Part shown: in pieces, positions 24,130 through 35,020 of the stretch | Layout of the letters: the number at the start of each line of letters is the position of its first letter | How positions within the stretch are numbered: position 1 is the stretch's first letter | DNA from: Heliocidaris tuberculata | Taxonomy: Eukaryota > Echinodermata > Echinoidea > Camarodonta > Echinometridae | NCBI GenBank assembly: GCA_025618425.1 | Contig: CM046842.1 | Coordinates: 32,377,885 to 32,441,884, forward strand | Length of the DNA: 64,000 nt | Direction of reading: 5' to 3' | The notes under the pieces: generated by a model | The model's input: only the letters and a program-made list of their open reading frames with translations | The model's database searches: none | What the model was told of the DNA's origin: nothing | Position numbers and translations under genes: made by a program

Positions 24130-25125
24130 CTTAATGGTATGATACCCTTTATGTAATTTATTAGACTGAGTTTGACATATTTGTTATCTTATTTCATTAA
24201 AGACATGAACATTTCTTCTGCTCTAAGAAAGCGAAATTGGGGCATTTTAATGATAAAGCATCTAAGAGGTTTTTTTTTCTTTGTTCATTGAATTTAGGGC
24301 AAAATATCAGCGTGTATAGTTCGTCACCAATCTCTTCTTCCTCACAGTCGGTTCATATTCTAAGATGTATTGGTGTTTTCTCAGGCCTTCTGTGCCTTCC
24401 TGTTTCTATTGCTAAATTATGACAGCTTATTCTAAAGCGGTATATAATTCTTCGGAGTCGAAAAATTTCGATAACATGAAGATACTGTAGAGGGGCCGGG
24501 TGGTAAGGGACAGTGAGGGCACAGTGGGGCACACTCCAGACGCCACAGATACGAAAGCCAGAATTTGGGTCAATGAACTTTATTCCTCTTTCCATCGCCA
24601 TCAGGCCGACGCACCGCTATGAACATGAGAAAGTGGGGTCACAAAAACAGTTGTAAATGACACTTACAGAGAAATAACTTATAATTATACGTTTCACGTG
24701 ACAAAATTAAATATCAATAACATTTAAATAAATATACGTTACCAAAGTAAACAAGGCATTAATAAATTCAAAGGTTCAATGCGAAATCAACGATAACAAT
24801 ACAAATGGTGTCATTCCCAATAGACCTGCATATACACAAAACCCATGGACCGTGTCCCCATCTACGTGTACCTCTAACGTGGACCCAAAGGCTTTCACAC
24901 TCCACGTACACATTACACGTATATACGCATACACACGGAATCCGCCCATGTAATGTACATACATCAAGTAACAATCTATTGACATTACATAACCACTTTC
25001 CTCCCTAAAATTACACTTTCTTGTAACATATAGTGAATTCTGTTGTCATATCAATATACCCAATCATTGTAACTACTATCTACGAACATGTAACGGACCT
25101 TATATATATATATATATCTATAATA
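24130..25125. other. No gene recognised
   Basis: AT-rich sequence with short open frames on both strands (for example 24353-24601 minus and 24768-24985 minus), none with a recognisable motif. A (TA)n run lies at about 25103-25117. Confidence 0.5.
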
Positions 25126-25470
25126 ATTAATACGCTAAGGCGACGCGGGAGGTCCCGCGCCCGCCCCGATTGACTTTGCACGCGCTGCAGGAGGGGGTCC
25201 GTTGGACCCTATAGAATTTTTTCCCGCTGCCCGCCGCGAGCCGCCTTCCGTCCCGACCGGTCGGCCTGGCCGTCCGCATGGTTGTCGCCCCCTTCGCGTT
25301 GCACGACGACGTCGCGTTGGCAGCAGGTGCGCGATCTCCTGAACGACCAAACCCCATTGGCCCGCGTGCTTTGCCTCGCCGTCGACCGAATCAGACGACG
25401 ATTGCGCGTGCGTCCGGCGAACGGTACGTAGTGCAGACTCTGTATCTCTCACCGGGGGAACCCACGTAAG
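25126..25470. other. CpG-rich, GC-rich block
   Basis: About 340 bp with very high GC and many CpG dinucleotides inside otherwise AT-rich DNA, preceded by a TATATATATAT run. Minus-strand frames (25135-25452, and 25127-25357 in another frame) run through it but are arginine- and proline-rich strings without a family signature. It could be a promoter-like island, a GC-rich transposon or a fragment of a GC-rich non-coding gene. I could not match it to rRNA by eye. Confidence 0.45.
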
Positions 25471-25732
25471 AAAATAATTATGCCATGGGTATGTTCAGTA
25501 GAGGTCCATGGTATGTACGTAGGATTTGTGTCATAGTCCGCTTTGTGATTAGTATACCATGTAGGAGTAGCACCCACCAGACTGCGGTGCAATCTCAATG
25601 CAAGCTCAGTGCAACGCGACTATACACACAAGTCATGCATATACAAGGCATACAATACAACAATACACTGCACAGCACTCGACATAAGATGACCGCGAAT
25701 TCCCGAGCGAACTGAGAGTCATACATTAGATG

Positions 25733-26213
25733 ATTTTGGACGTGAGTTATATTATTTAGAACTAAATAATGCTAGAAACTGTATTTATAGACTTTGTTTG
25801 TCTCTATGTTCTCTGTATAGTTAACTGATGAAATTCTTCTCTTTTTAGCCGGACTCTGTCTCGGCGTCGTTGCACTCTGCTCTGGGCGGTACCAGCATGC
25901 ACTGCAGCCTTGGCTGCTTGAAATAACTACGGGGGAAGAAACCTGCAGTAAAAGCTGTTTATTTCGAGGTAAACTTTGGACGTGAGTGACGTTGTTGAGA
26001 ACAAAAAATGTTTGAGTATAGTATTTGTGGGCTCTGTTTTCCCTATTCGATCTGTATTTAGTTAAAAACTGATGACATTCTTCTTTACAACGCTGGTAAT
26101 CTGTCACGGCAGCGCCCACAGTCTGAGGCTGAGCTGTAGTAAGGCTTGGCTGGTTGAACTCCCAGCGAAGAGTCTAGCATACCTTACTGAGCGCTGCTTA
26201 TTTCAAGATTGAA
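25733..26213. repeat. Two tandem copies of a roughly 240-bp unit
   Basis: The unit begins TTTGGACGTGAGT (25735 and 25975) and ends with a TTATTTCAAG/TTATTTCGAG word. Matching blocks include CTGTATAGTTAACTGATGA against CTGTATTTAGTTAAAAACTGATGA, and CTTGGCTGCTTGAA against CTTGGCTGGTTGAA. A trace of the unit's end recurs near 26880-26905. A 115-codon minus-strand frame (25772-26119) spans both copies but is not conserved between them. Confidence 0.7.
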
Positions 26214-26286
26214 AATAGTATACTTACCATTTTTTTAATACTACAGTTAACATTTGACGATGAATTCATCCTACCGTATGTCAGAG

Positions 26287-26819
26287 CAGTGGCGTACCCA
26301 GGATTTTTTTTAAAGGGGGGGGGGTGGTTTTTAATTCTCTGACAAGCAAAAAAAAAAAAAAAGGTTATCAGTATTTTTTTTGGGGGGGGTCTTTTACTCA
26401 AAAATTCTCTGTCAAGCAAAAAAAAAAAGGGTTATCAGTATTTTTTTTTGGGGGGGGGTCTTTTTACTCAAAAATTCTCTGTCAAGCAAAAAAAAAAAAA
26501 GGTTATCAGTATTTTTTTTTTTTTGGGGGGGGGGTCTTTTACTCAAAAATTTTCTGTCAAGCAAAAAAAAAAAAGGTTATCAGTATTTTTTTTTTTGGGG
26601 GGGGGAGTCTTTTTACTCAAAAATTCTCTGTCAAGCAAAAAAAAAAACAGGTTATCAGTATTTTTTTTGGGGGGGGGTCTTTTACTCAAAAATTATCTGA
26701 CAAGCAAAAAAAAAAAGGGTTATGAATTCTAAAGGGGGAGTGTTTTAACTTCAAATAACACCAAACGGGGGGGGGGGGGGGTTCGGAACACCCAAAACAC
26801 CCCCCTTGGTACGCGCATG
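26287..26819. mobile_element. GTGGCGTACC element with internal minisatellite (about 65-bp unit)
   Basis: The outer ends CAGTGGCGTACCCAGG and CCTTGGTACGCGCATG form an imperfect inverted repeat. Inside are about six direct copies of a unit containing CTCTGTCAAGC, an A run, GGTTATCAGTA, a T run, a G run and TTTTACTCAAAAATT. Frames through it give repetitive lysine/glycine strings and are not genes. Confidence 0.75.
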
Positions 26820-26824
26820 TTCAG

Positions 26825-28080
26825 AGTAGATTCTACATTACTTGAATTTTAAAATCCGCACTGCCGTAAATGCCTCACTGCATTTCTTATTTCAAGATTG
26901 GAAACGGGTTAGGCCGAATACACCTGTACTCATTTTTTTATTCGATGGTAAATTCATTTTATTTGAGTATATTCTACATCTATTTTGTTTCTTTAAAAAA
27001 AAAAAAATTGTTCCATGAACATCCGTTTGAGGGGCAAACATGCTAGGAGCGTTATTCCATTGAAGTCATGGGCGTAGATATAGCGGGGGGGAGGGGGGGT
27101 ATGTGAATGCATCATTCATTTTCTTTTTTTTTTCCATTGTAGAAAAATAAACTCACAGTAGGCCTATAGATAGCACTAGCAGGGGTGGAGGATTGGATGG
27201 GTGATGCGGGATTATGTGAATGCATCAATCATTTTTATTTTCATTGTATTTGGGACCTATCTATGCCACTGGCTGCAGGAGAGTGAGGGCAGGGTAATGA
27301 TAGGGCCTGCCTTCACCATCCACCATGTCCAACGGCGGATCCAGGATTTTTGTGAGGGAGGGGGCCAGTGCCGGATCAATGATTTTGTGATGGGAGGGGG
27401 CCCAATATTCGGAAAATTCATACTTCTGTTCTTTGAATACTTTTCATGTGTATTGTAGGATGTGATTGAACGCATGTATTGCATTATTGCTCATACATTT
27501 AAGTGTCTGATTGAATTTGAGAATTATAATATGTGTAGGTGAATCTTCACTCGATTACTTATAGAAAATATATAACTACTACCAATTTCTATTAAAATTG
27601 TATTTCTTGCTATAGACTAAGTAATGAGCGACCTCTATGATGACAACAATATTCCACACACAAAATATACATAACTAGGCCATAGTAATTAATTTTACAA
27701 CTATATTTAAGTTCTAATAATAAAACAATAAGCTAAATGGAAACACTAACATCAAAAGAAACTCTTTTATCTTTATTCCACTCTCTCTCTCTTTCTGTTA
27801 TGTTTATATTCTCTACACCCATTCCTCTCTCTTCCTACCTGTCTACCCCCACTCCCTTTCTCTCTCTCTCTCTCTCCCTCCCCCATAATGATATCTAACA
27901 TAAATTATGTACATTACATAACATTATACAATATTTTTAACTGAGTATGTGGGTAAGTGGGTAAGTAATTGTGACCATGAGCACGCAGGTATGCGTGTGT
28001 AAATACGTGTAGCATGTTTCTCTGAGTGAATGCCTGTGTGTATATAAACATGATTTTGTGTATAATAATATAAGGGTGTG
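26825..28080. other. Gene-free stretch with repeat fragments
   Basis: A fragment near 27325-27405 carries GGCGGATCCAGGATTTTTGT with G runs, resembling ends of the G-rich elements nearby. CT microsatellites lie at 27780-27800 and 27855-27885. No gene is recognised. Confidence 0.5.
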
Positions 28081-28085
28081 CCATT

Positions 28086-28442
28086 CAGTGGCGCAAATCC
28101 ATTTTGAAATTTGGGGGGGGGGGGGGGGACATTCGCCTCCAAAAATTTCTGACAAGCAAAAAAAAAAAAAAAAAAAAGGGTTATTCAAAAAAGTGGGGGG
28201 GGGGACATTTGCCTCCAAAATTCTCTGACAAGCCAAAAAAAAAAAAAAAAAAGTTATTCAAAAAAGTGGGGGGGGGGGGGGGGGGGACATTTGCCTCCAA
28301 AATTCTTTGACAAGCAAAAAAAAAAAAGAAAAGAAAAAAAAGGTTATTCAAAAAGGTGGGGGGGGGGGGGACATTCGCCTATTTTCAAAAAGGTGGGGGG
28401 GGGGACATGTCCCCTGTCCCCCCTGGATTTGCGCCCATGCTG
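28086..28442. mobile_element. GTGGCGCAAATCC element with internal minisatellite (about 75-bp unit)
   Basis: The ends CAGTGGCGCAAATCCA and TGGATTTGCGCCCATGCTG are inverted repeats. The interior has about four direct units of a G run, ACATT(C/T)GCCTCCAAAA, TTCT(C/T)TGACAAGC, an A run and GGTTATTCAAAAA. The TCTGACAAGC-A(n)-GTTAT core is shared with 26287-26819 and 50639-50836. Confidence 0.8.
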
Positions 28443-29019
28443 CCATTTGAACAAAAGATTGACAGTTACGTGCATCTATCTAAACGATGTACTAGTCTGT
28501 CCGTCAAACCAAAAAACACCAATCCTCACGCGGTGCTTTCAATCGACCATTTAAAACTTCCAAGATATAGCACTTATAAGGTTTCACTGAAAAGTCTCAC
28601 ATCCATGGACACTCTATTTTCTCTTTCCATCTCTCTAACTTCCGGTTAATTTTCCCACCTGTTATCTCTCCAACCCCTTTTCCAACCCGCCTCCTCCCCC
28701 CCCCCCCCCCCCCCCCCCTCTCGATCTCTCTCTGAAATCCTATTACAAAATTTGTTACTAAAAAAAAAAAAAAAGTGTCATGTTTGTTCAGTTATAAATG
28801 ATGTCTGTGTATCGTCTTTGCATGTGAATGTGGACGGACTCGAAATTAAAGACAAAAAAAATTTACCTACGAAAATTACTCAATCTTCATAACCATTTTC
28901 GTTTCCAATTTTAAAGCAATTTAGTGATAATTTCATTAACAAACAAAAAAAAAATGAATAAACTCACAAGAATGTACACATCGATTGTGAAAATGTTGAA
29001 TGTGCAATGTAAAAAAGGA

Positions 29020-29048
29020 ACCCGTGGATTTCCACGGGTCCCGCTAGT
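29020..29048 (+). mobile_element. Helitron-like 3' terminus (candidate)
   Basis: A 9-bp-stem hairpin (ACCCGTGGA TT TCCACGGGT) is followed eight bases later by CTAG and then T. Helitrons end in a short hairpin followed by CTRR and insert between A and T. The 5' TC end and the rest of any element were not located. Confidence 0.35.
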
Positions 29049-29108
29049 ATATATGTAATTACACTAAATAATGAATTTAAAACAGAGATAAAAGTAAACG
29101 CTTCTTAC

Positions 29109-29420
29109 CTATGAACATGAGAAAGCGGGGTGAAGGTCACAGGTTATGAAGCCTGCCACCAACGACCCCAGCGACCGTACGTTAGACCCTTTACAATACT
29201 TTTCCAGCTTAATATCTGACTTAAATTTCCTGTATGTTCTCAGTTTGTTCCCCTCCCCTCCATTTCCTTCATGACTGTGCAGATAAGTGGTGAATTGGTT
29301 TTGAAAATTATCCTTCATAACGGAATTCATTTCATTTCCGGCAACCCGTTCACTGTCAGTTAAGTCTACAACATCAATACATTCATTGTTTTCATCAACA
29401 TATGGTTTACAAGCTTTCAA
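29109..29420 (-). pseudogene. Unrecognised minus-strand open frame, possibly LINE-derived
   Basis: The 103-codon frame contains NKLRTYRKFKSDIKLEKY, which resembles the NKLRTYR-x-FK-x-x-x-x-LE-x-Y motif in the C-terminal region of several LINE proteins. The N-terminal half (VDLTDSERVAGNEM) is not recognised. It ends close to a Helitron-like terminus. It is probably a retroelement fragment; a host exon cannot be excluded. Confidence 0.35.
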
Positions 29421-29424
29421 TATA

Positions 29425-29587
29425 TTTACACTTTAAAAAATAACTGTAAAACTACAGGTTTTTTGCCCTTGAAATTACAAGCTATTGCTGTTATTTCAAT
29501 TTTACAGTCTTTTCCCTGTAAAACAACAGCAAGTTTGTGGTTTACCGGAAATCAGCATTATTTAAAATCGCCCGACATAAAGCACTG

Positions 29588-29618
<31 letters not shown>

Positions 29619-29728
29619 TTTTCTCATATTTAAACCGCGGTCTATGTACTGTGGAAAAACGGGCATTCCCGGCATCCTGACTGCCATGAATTTCCCGTAA
29701 AAGACGGCAAAATGTTTTACAGTGTAAA
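29425..29728. mobile_element. MITE with TTTACACT / AGTGTAAA ends
   Basis: The left end reads TTTACACTTTAAAAAATAAC then TGTAAAAC; the right end reads GTTTTACAGTGTAAA. CCCTGTAAAA-type words recur inside, along with an A run at 29588-29616. No coding capacity is seen. Confidence 0.6.
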
Positions 29729-29920
29729 TTCTTTAACCAGCATGCAGTGTTTTTTTCTTGTCATTACTCTATTCATTTCATACGCATGGTATAACAGGGA
29801 ATTACAATCAATATCTTTCATCCGTGACCAATACTTAGCTAAACATGCAAGAACATAATTATATCAATTAATAATTGGTATTCTCCCATCTCAGCCAAAA
29901 TGGCTATATTATTACTTTTC

Positions 29921-30195
29921 TTATTTACACCAATAGCATATCTGAGCCTCTGTAAGTGAACAGGTTCCAAAACATTTTTGAAGAATATTTTTTAGTGACC
30001 TACACCATTTCTCAGAAGTTTGATTGAAATATACTAGGCTCACGTATTGCAACTGTGACAAGAAATCGGAGCGCATGGCTGAAATAATACACGTATTGCA
30101 TTTTTCTATTGTAGGTTCGAAATTTTTAGTTTTCATTACTTTGAGAAAACAATTATTGCAAATGGGAAACGTACCGTTTAGATGAGAAATGTTGC
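29921..30195 (-). pseudogene. Minus-strand Cys-rich open frame, partly duplicated at 32560-32690
   Basis: Read on the minus strand from about 30190, the frame gives FPICNNCFLKVMKTKNFEPT, then IEKCNTCIISAMR and a C-terminal CFGTCSLTEAQICYWC. Two CxxC pairs are visible. The sister segment has FPMCNKCFFRVMKNKTVEPT in the same frame and then diverges. Protein-level similarity between the copies suggests past coding, either a transposon protein or an antisense exon. Family unknown. Confidence 0.35.
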
Positions 30196-30293
30196 TTGTA
30201 ATATGCCTCTCGCTCGTTTTAAAGATGTAAAGATGTACTTTGATGTAATGAGAAGAAGAATAAAAAAGTGAATTAATTCCTAATCTTTTGCAG

Positions 30294-30359
30294 ATGCGTA
30301 TCTACCAAAGCAGCAGGAACCATGCGATGAGAACAAGACTCCACTGCAAGCTAACCCAG
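30294..30359 (+). CDS. NLR linker mini-exon (66 nt, phase 1-1), copy B
   Basis: Bounded by CTTTTGCAG and CCCAG|GTATGA. In frame it encodes AYLPKQQEPCDENKTPLQAN followed by P, with split codons at each edge. It is nearly identical to 32777-32842 and aligns to the MITE-split copy at 19146-19421. Its length of 22 codons and its phase let any number of copies be added or skipped between the Death and NACHT exons without changing frame. The peptide is acidic, proline-bearing and probably an unstructured spacer; no domain is recognised. Confidence 0.7.
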
Positions 30360-30665
30360 GTATGATTGAAACATAAGGCAACGCAGCACATCAGACATGT
30401 TTTTATTTTGAGTCTTGTTTATCTCCCTCAACACTCATTTCATTTGAATTATGATGCAGTAAATTTGAATTCGAATATCCCTTTTGGAAATATGGACCTT
30501 TAGAATAATTATTTTCTTTTTTTTAGAAATTATGAATCCTTTTCCATTTTTTGGAATTAGGAACCTTCAGAATTACGAACTTTTCGAAATTATGAACTAT
30601 TGGAGAAAAAAATTACAGGTAAAAGATTTTTCTTAAACTATGTTTAGCCTTTCCTCCTTAGGGGC

Positions 30666-31426
30666 CGTCACATATCCAAAACAGAGCCAGCCCGACTTCT
30701 CTGCGAGCTCAAAACGGCATTTTCGCCCGGAATACGGCCGAATGCGGCCGGTGTCTGCTCGATCACTGCGAGCTCCGCCGCGTTTTTTTTTAGGGGTAGG
30801 CCGACGTCCTCAGGGCACCGAAACCTGCTAACAATGCAGCGAATAGCGAACGTAAACAGATCGCCCGGAGATCGCTCAGGCATCAGAAAACATTCAATCG
30901 ATATTCGGGCGGGAATTCGACGATTTTAGACCTTTTGTTGGTTTTGAAATTCGAACTGAGGTCGGCAAAGCTGCGCCGCCGCCGCCGCACGGGCTCCCTA
31001 CGATATTCGAATGAAACCCTTCCGTATCCCGCCCGACTTCTACAAAATCGGGCGTGCTTCAAGCGCGCTCAGTGCTGGTGTCGGATCGGCGTACGTCGGG
31101 CGGCTTTTACGGGCCCCAAGCGGGCTCCTCCTGTCAACTCAGGAATTTTGCCCCGTGGGTATAATCATATACTTTAACATAGAATTAACGCCCTTCTGGC
31201 TCCAAACAAACGATATTTTCGAGGCGCAGAGGCGTCGGAGGACGCTAGACAGGACATCATGCGGAACTCGCCCGGACTTCGCCGGACTGAAGGGCACCGG
31301 GCGACTTCTGACCACTAGTTTTCAAAGGGCTCCGCAAAAATATACGCTCGACTCCAGGGCGGATTTGAAATTCGGCGACTTTCTGGCGATCTATAAATTC
31401 GTCCGGAGATCGTAGGATATGTGACG
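30666..31426. mobile_element. GC-rich DNA element with CGTCACATATCC ends
   Basis: The inverted ends CGTCACATATCC (30666-30677) and GGATATGTGACG (31415-31426) bound about 760 bp of unusually GC- and CpG-rich sequence. The sister segment lacks it at the matching place (between about 33230 and 33390). Open frames inside are not recognised, so it is non-autonomous. Confidence 0.65.
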
Positions 31427-31559
31427 CAGGCATAACGGCACGAACCTTAAATACTTCGTTCGACTCCATATTTATAGATTCTATTCGAGCCTCCTAGTTG
31501 TCAACCGGAATGATTACAGGTTGGGCAGACTTTTTTTTTTTTTTTTGCTCTTCATTGCC

Positions 31560-32210
31560 CTTTTGCACTTTGTTGTTGAGCGCCAAACCTTTTGTCAGGA
31601 TTTGGGGAAAAGCAGCGAGTTAACAACGGATGGACAGCGTGTTGCTAGAGCGCTGCGCCTATACAGGGCGCGTACAGAGCGCATACAGAGCGTATACATG
31701 GCGCACATATTAAAAGACCCAAGGAATGCACAGACTTTTGCTAGCGCACGAAACGAATGGTCCGCGCACAGGAAACGGCAGCGGTCACGTGACTGTGCGG
31801 CTCGTCTCGCATGCCGTGACATGAAGTGTATCGACGTGACATGAAGTGCGGCGACGAGTGCGCACACACAAACAACGAATAGGCAGCGTGTGCTCCGCGT
31901 GCGTCTGGCGTTGGTCCAGCACGCTCTACGCGTGTCTGGCGTTGGTCTAGCGCACTCTGCGCATGTCTAGCGTCCTTCTGGCGAGTACATTCATGCGTCG
32001 AGCTCCGCGCACATTTTTGTGCATGCACAAAAAATCCCGACGCACAGATCGAATGACAACGAATGCATAGCTTTGTTCCAGCGCGCTCGACGAGCGAGTA
32101 ACCAATGCTGACGCATACCCAGCGAAAGATAACGCACTGGCCAAAATTGCTAATTTTTCAGTGTGTCGGCCGTGCGTCATGTATGTGTGACCATAATGTG
32201 TGACAGGCAC
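31560..32210. mobile_element. GC-rich insertion in copy 1 of the linker segment, GCGC-rich words
   Basis: Relative to 33535-33556 in the sister copy, about 650 bp is inserted. It is full of short near-repeats such as CTGCGC, GGCGCGTACAGAGCGCATAC and GTCTGGCGTTGGTC(C/T)AGC (twice near 31910-31950). No gene and no clear terminal repeat were seen. Confidence 0.45.
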
Positions 32211-32589
32211 TTTCCCACCGAGCTGGCACAATAATTGTTTTTGTTTTAATTCCATATTTGTATTATTGTTCTTCCGTTCCGTGAAATTAGAACTTGATGA
32301 CAAACACCGGAAAAAAAATCTTAGCAGGGGTGCCGGAAATAATCATATTTTATCGCCCATATGAGGGCACTTCATCAGTACCTAAAAGATATACGAAGCT
32401 CCGAACCCTCTATGGGTGCTTTGTTGTCTTTTGCTTTAAATGAACGGTGAAGCTAGGGATACAGCTTTAGTTGCTTGAGTTGCTTGAGTAAAGTGACCAT
32501 GTAATGTCATAAATATGAATCAATTCAAGCTTCCAACAATTACAATAAGCCAGCCTATTTGATATATTTCAGTAAATTTTGGAACAATA

Positions 32590-33735
32590 TTTCTTTGTCT
32601 ATTGTAGGTTCAACAGTTTTATTTTTCATTACTCTGAAAAAACATTTATTGCACATTGGAAAAATTATATTTACAGTCCATTTAGATGAATTATGTTGCT
32701 TGTAATATGCCTCTCGCTTGGAGATGTATAGTAATGAGAAGGGAAACAAAGGAAATTAATTCTTTATCTCTTGCAGGTGCATATCTACCAAAGGAGCAGG
32801 AACCGTGTGACGAGAACAAGACTCCACTGCAAACTAACCCTGGTATGTTTTAACATAAGGAAACAAATCGCACCATTTTATTTTAAGTGTTGTTTATCTC
32901 CCTTAACACACATTTTATGGTGTGGAAATATGAATTCTGATGCAGTGTATATGAATTCGGATACTATTTTCGGAAATATGAAACCTTTGGAATACATGTA
33001 ATTAACTCTTTTACATTTTCACTTGATTTTACGAACTATGAATCCTTTTCCTTTTCCAGAATTATAAAGCCTTTTTCATTTTTGGAATTACGAACCCTAT
33101 TTCAATTATGAACCATCGTTTTTTCAAAGCTTCGGAATAACGAACTTTTCGTAATTTTGAACCATCGGAAAAACAACAAGTAACCATGTTTTCGACAACT
33201 ACATGTATGCTTAGCTTTTCCTCCTCTAAATGCACAAATAATTGATCACTTATAGGGGAGATGGAAAGGTATGGAATTTGCGAAATGCTCGTTTACGTGG
33301 ACATATAGTACGCCCGTTATGCGTGTTCGTCGGCCTAACGCAATAAAAGTTTACACGGCACGGACTGCACCAAACGCAGGGGAATTCTTCGTTCAAATTT
33401 ATACCAGTTCAATATCTATAGATTCTAATAGAGCCTCCTAGATGTAAACAAGAACAAACTCGATGCAAATTTCAAAAGATAAAAACATGGTTCACTACCA
33501 TGACTGCTTGTTGCCTAGTCTTTGCTCCTCATTACCCCACTGCATCGTCACCCGCTAAGCTGGCACAATAATTTCTTTTTTTCTATATTTATAAAATTGT
33601 TTTTCCATCATGTCCATTCTGTAAAATTAGAATGAGAAGAATATTACCAGAAAAAAAAAATCATAGTAAGGGTCGTGGAAATAAACACAATTCATCGCAC
33701 GTTTGTTATATTCGAAGCTCCGAATGTGTAGTCTT
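32590..33735. repeat. Tandem duplication of the linker-exon segment, copy 2
   Basis: This is the shorter sister of 30095-32430, without the two GC-rich insertions. Landmarks are listed under copy 1. The right end is near the CGAAGCTCCGAA word (33713), matching 32395 in copy 1. Confidence 0.75.
32777..32842 (+). CDS. NLR linker mini-exon (66 nt, phase 1-1), copy C
   Basis: Bounded by ATCTCTTGCAG and CCCTG|GTATGT. It encodes AYLPKEQEPCDENKTPLQTN then P, closed by split codons (first codon GGT when joined to the Death exon). The donor G joins the next exon's AT at 42778 to make Asp, entering the NACHT exon in frame. Neighbouring intron sequence shows it arose by duplication with 30294-30359. 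Function is likely as linker between Death and NACHT domains. Confidence 0.7.
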
Positions 33736-34394
33736 CTATCATCTTAAACCGTCATGTATAGTTTATGAACAGTATTTTTAAAGGGTTCAATCAGCCTCTT
33801 GTGAAATATTTTGCCCCCAATTTAGGATAAAATGTGTAAATCGCATTTGCAAAGGTTCAACATTTGAAAGAACTCTAAACTGTCAATTCCCTTGCTAAAT
33901 GAACACAACATAAAAAATAAGTTCCCCCTAAAACAAATCTCTGTAATTTCTGAATGAGGAACCTGAGGATATCTGAATACAGAGACATATAGCTGTACTT
34001 CTTAGTTACCTTTCGTGTGAAATTCAGGGAAATCATTTGGTCACGCTTGAGTGAGCACGCCTAAAGGCAAAGTGGCCACTTTTTGAAGTTCACAAGCCGA
34101 ATGTCATAACTTTGATTAAAATGATGTTGGAACTAATTACAAATTTTGAGCATCAGAAGGCATGCAACATACGTTTAATGTGCTTCCTAACATACCAAAT
34201 GACTTGTGCGAAAATTTCAAGCTTGAGTTTCCACAGAAAGAAAAAGGGTCGTGTTCTTGCATTATTGTAAGCAGTGTTGATTTCATGTGAGACGGATGCT
34301 TATTGAATATTATCATAAGTGAATGAACATTGATGTTTTATAAGCTATACAAGAAAAATTGCGCTAACTTCATAATAGTCCGGGAGCCAGGGGT
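33736..34394. other. No gene recognised
   Basis: AT-rich intronic sequence without strong repeats or open frames that I can interpret. Confidence 0.4.
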
Positions 34395-35020
34395 CAACCT
34401 AGCTGGAAAGGGAACCAATTGTCAAGTGCATGACTATAAAGATCGCATAGTCCCATATAACGAATTGACCGTTTGGCATGTTCTGTGGTGGGTGGGGCCA
34501 GGGAGAGGTCACAAAGTGGTCAACATTTTGAGCTAGATCAGCTGGAAAGGAAACCCTAAGAAACCTATATGACAATATTCGCAATGTAGTCCCAAGATAC
34601 ATGAATGGGAACTGTCAGACGTTTTAAGTGGTGGGGTGCCCGCCAGACGCCCATAAAGTTTCCAAAATATTGAGCCAGATCAGCTGGAAAGGAAACCCGA
34701 TGAAACCAATTGGAAATTGTTCGTCAGAGTTCAAAGATACGAAAATGGTCACTGCCAGACGATTTAAGTGGTGGAAAGTGCCTGCCAGACGCCCCTAACG
34801 TACCCCCCCCCCCCCCCCCCCCATTTTAAGATTGGTCAGCTGGAAAGGAAACCTTATGAAACCGGTGGGAAATTACTCGCCAGAGTCTAAACATACGCAA
34901 ATGACCACTACCAGACGATTTAAGTGGTGGAGAGTGACTGCTAGACGCCCCTTATCATTATAATAGGCTTACACCCCCCCCCCCATACTTTGAGCGAGAT
35001 CAGGTGGAAATGAAAGTTCG
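34395..35020. repeat. Satellite-like tandem repeat, four to five units of about 140-160 bp
   Basis: Unit landmarks are AGCTGGAAAGGAAACC (near 34401, 34540, 34681, 34837, degenerate near 35003), CAGACGATTTAAGTGGTGG, and GCCAGACGCCC (near 34641, 34783; CTAGACGCCC near 34940). Units differ by point changes and by poly-C expansions at 34803-34822 and 34974-34984. It is not coding in any frame. Confidence 0.8.

Larger units (their letters stand above)
30095..32430. repeat. Tandem duplication of the linker-exon segment, copy 1
   Basis: Flanks and introns around the first intact mini-exon match 32590-33735: the TTGCTTGTAATATGCCTCTCGCT block (30192 and 32697), the mini-exon itself, the GAATTACGAAC-type words, the GAGCCTCCTAG block (31487 and 33434), and the AGCTGGCACAATAAT block (32221 and 33557). 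Copy 1 is longer because two GC-rich pieces are inserted (30666-31426 and about 31560-32210). Confidence 0.75.

Noticed and set aside
25135..25452. Arg/Pro-rich minus-strand frames in the GC-rich block, and possible rRNA spacer
   Set aside because: Composition explains the open frames, and I could not match conserved rRNA core words.
25772..26119. 115-codon minus-strand frame
   Set aside because: It crosses both units of a tandem repeat but the two halves are not similar as protein.
26287..28442. Regularly spaced direct repeats that superficially resemble a CRISPR array
   Set aside because: The repeats are low-complexity G/A/T runs within transposon ends in a eukaryotic genome, spacers are not unique and no cas gene exists.
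30640..31469. Overlapping frames on both strands in the GC-rich insertion
   Set aside because: Low stop-codon density follows from GC content; the piece is absent from the sister segment and has transposon-like ends.
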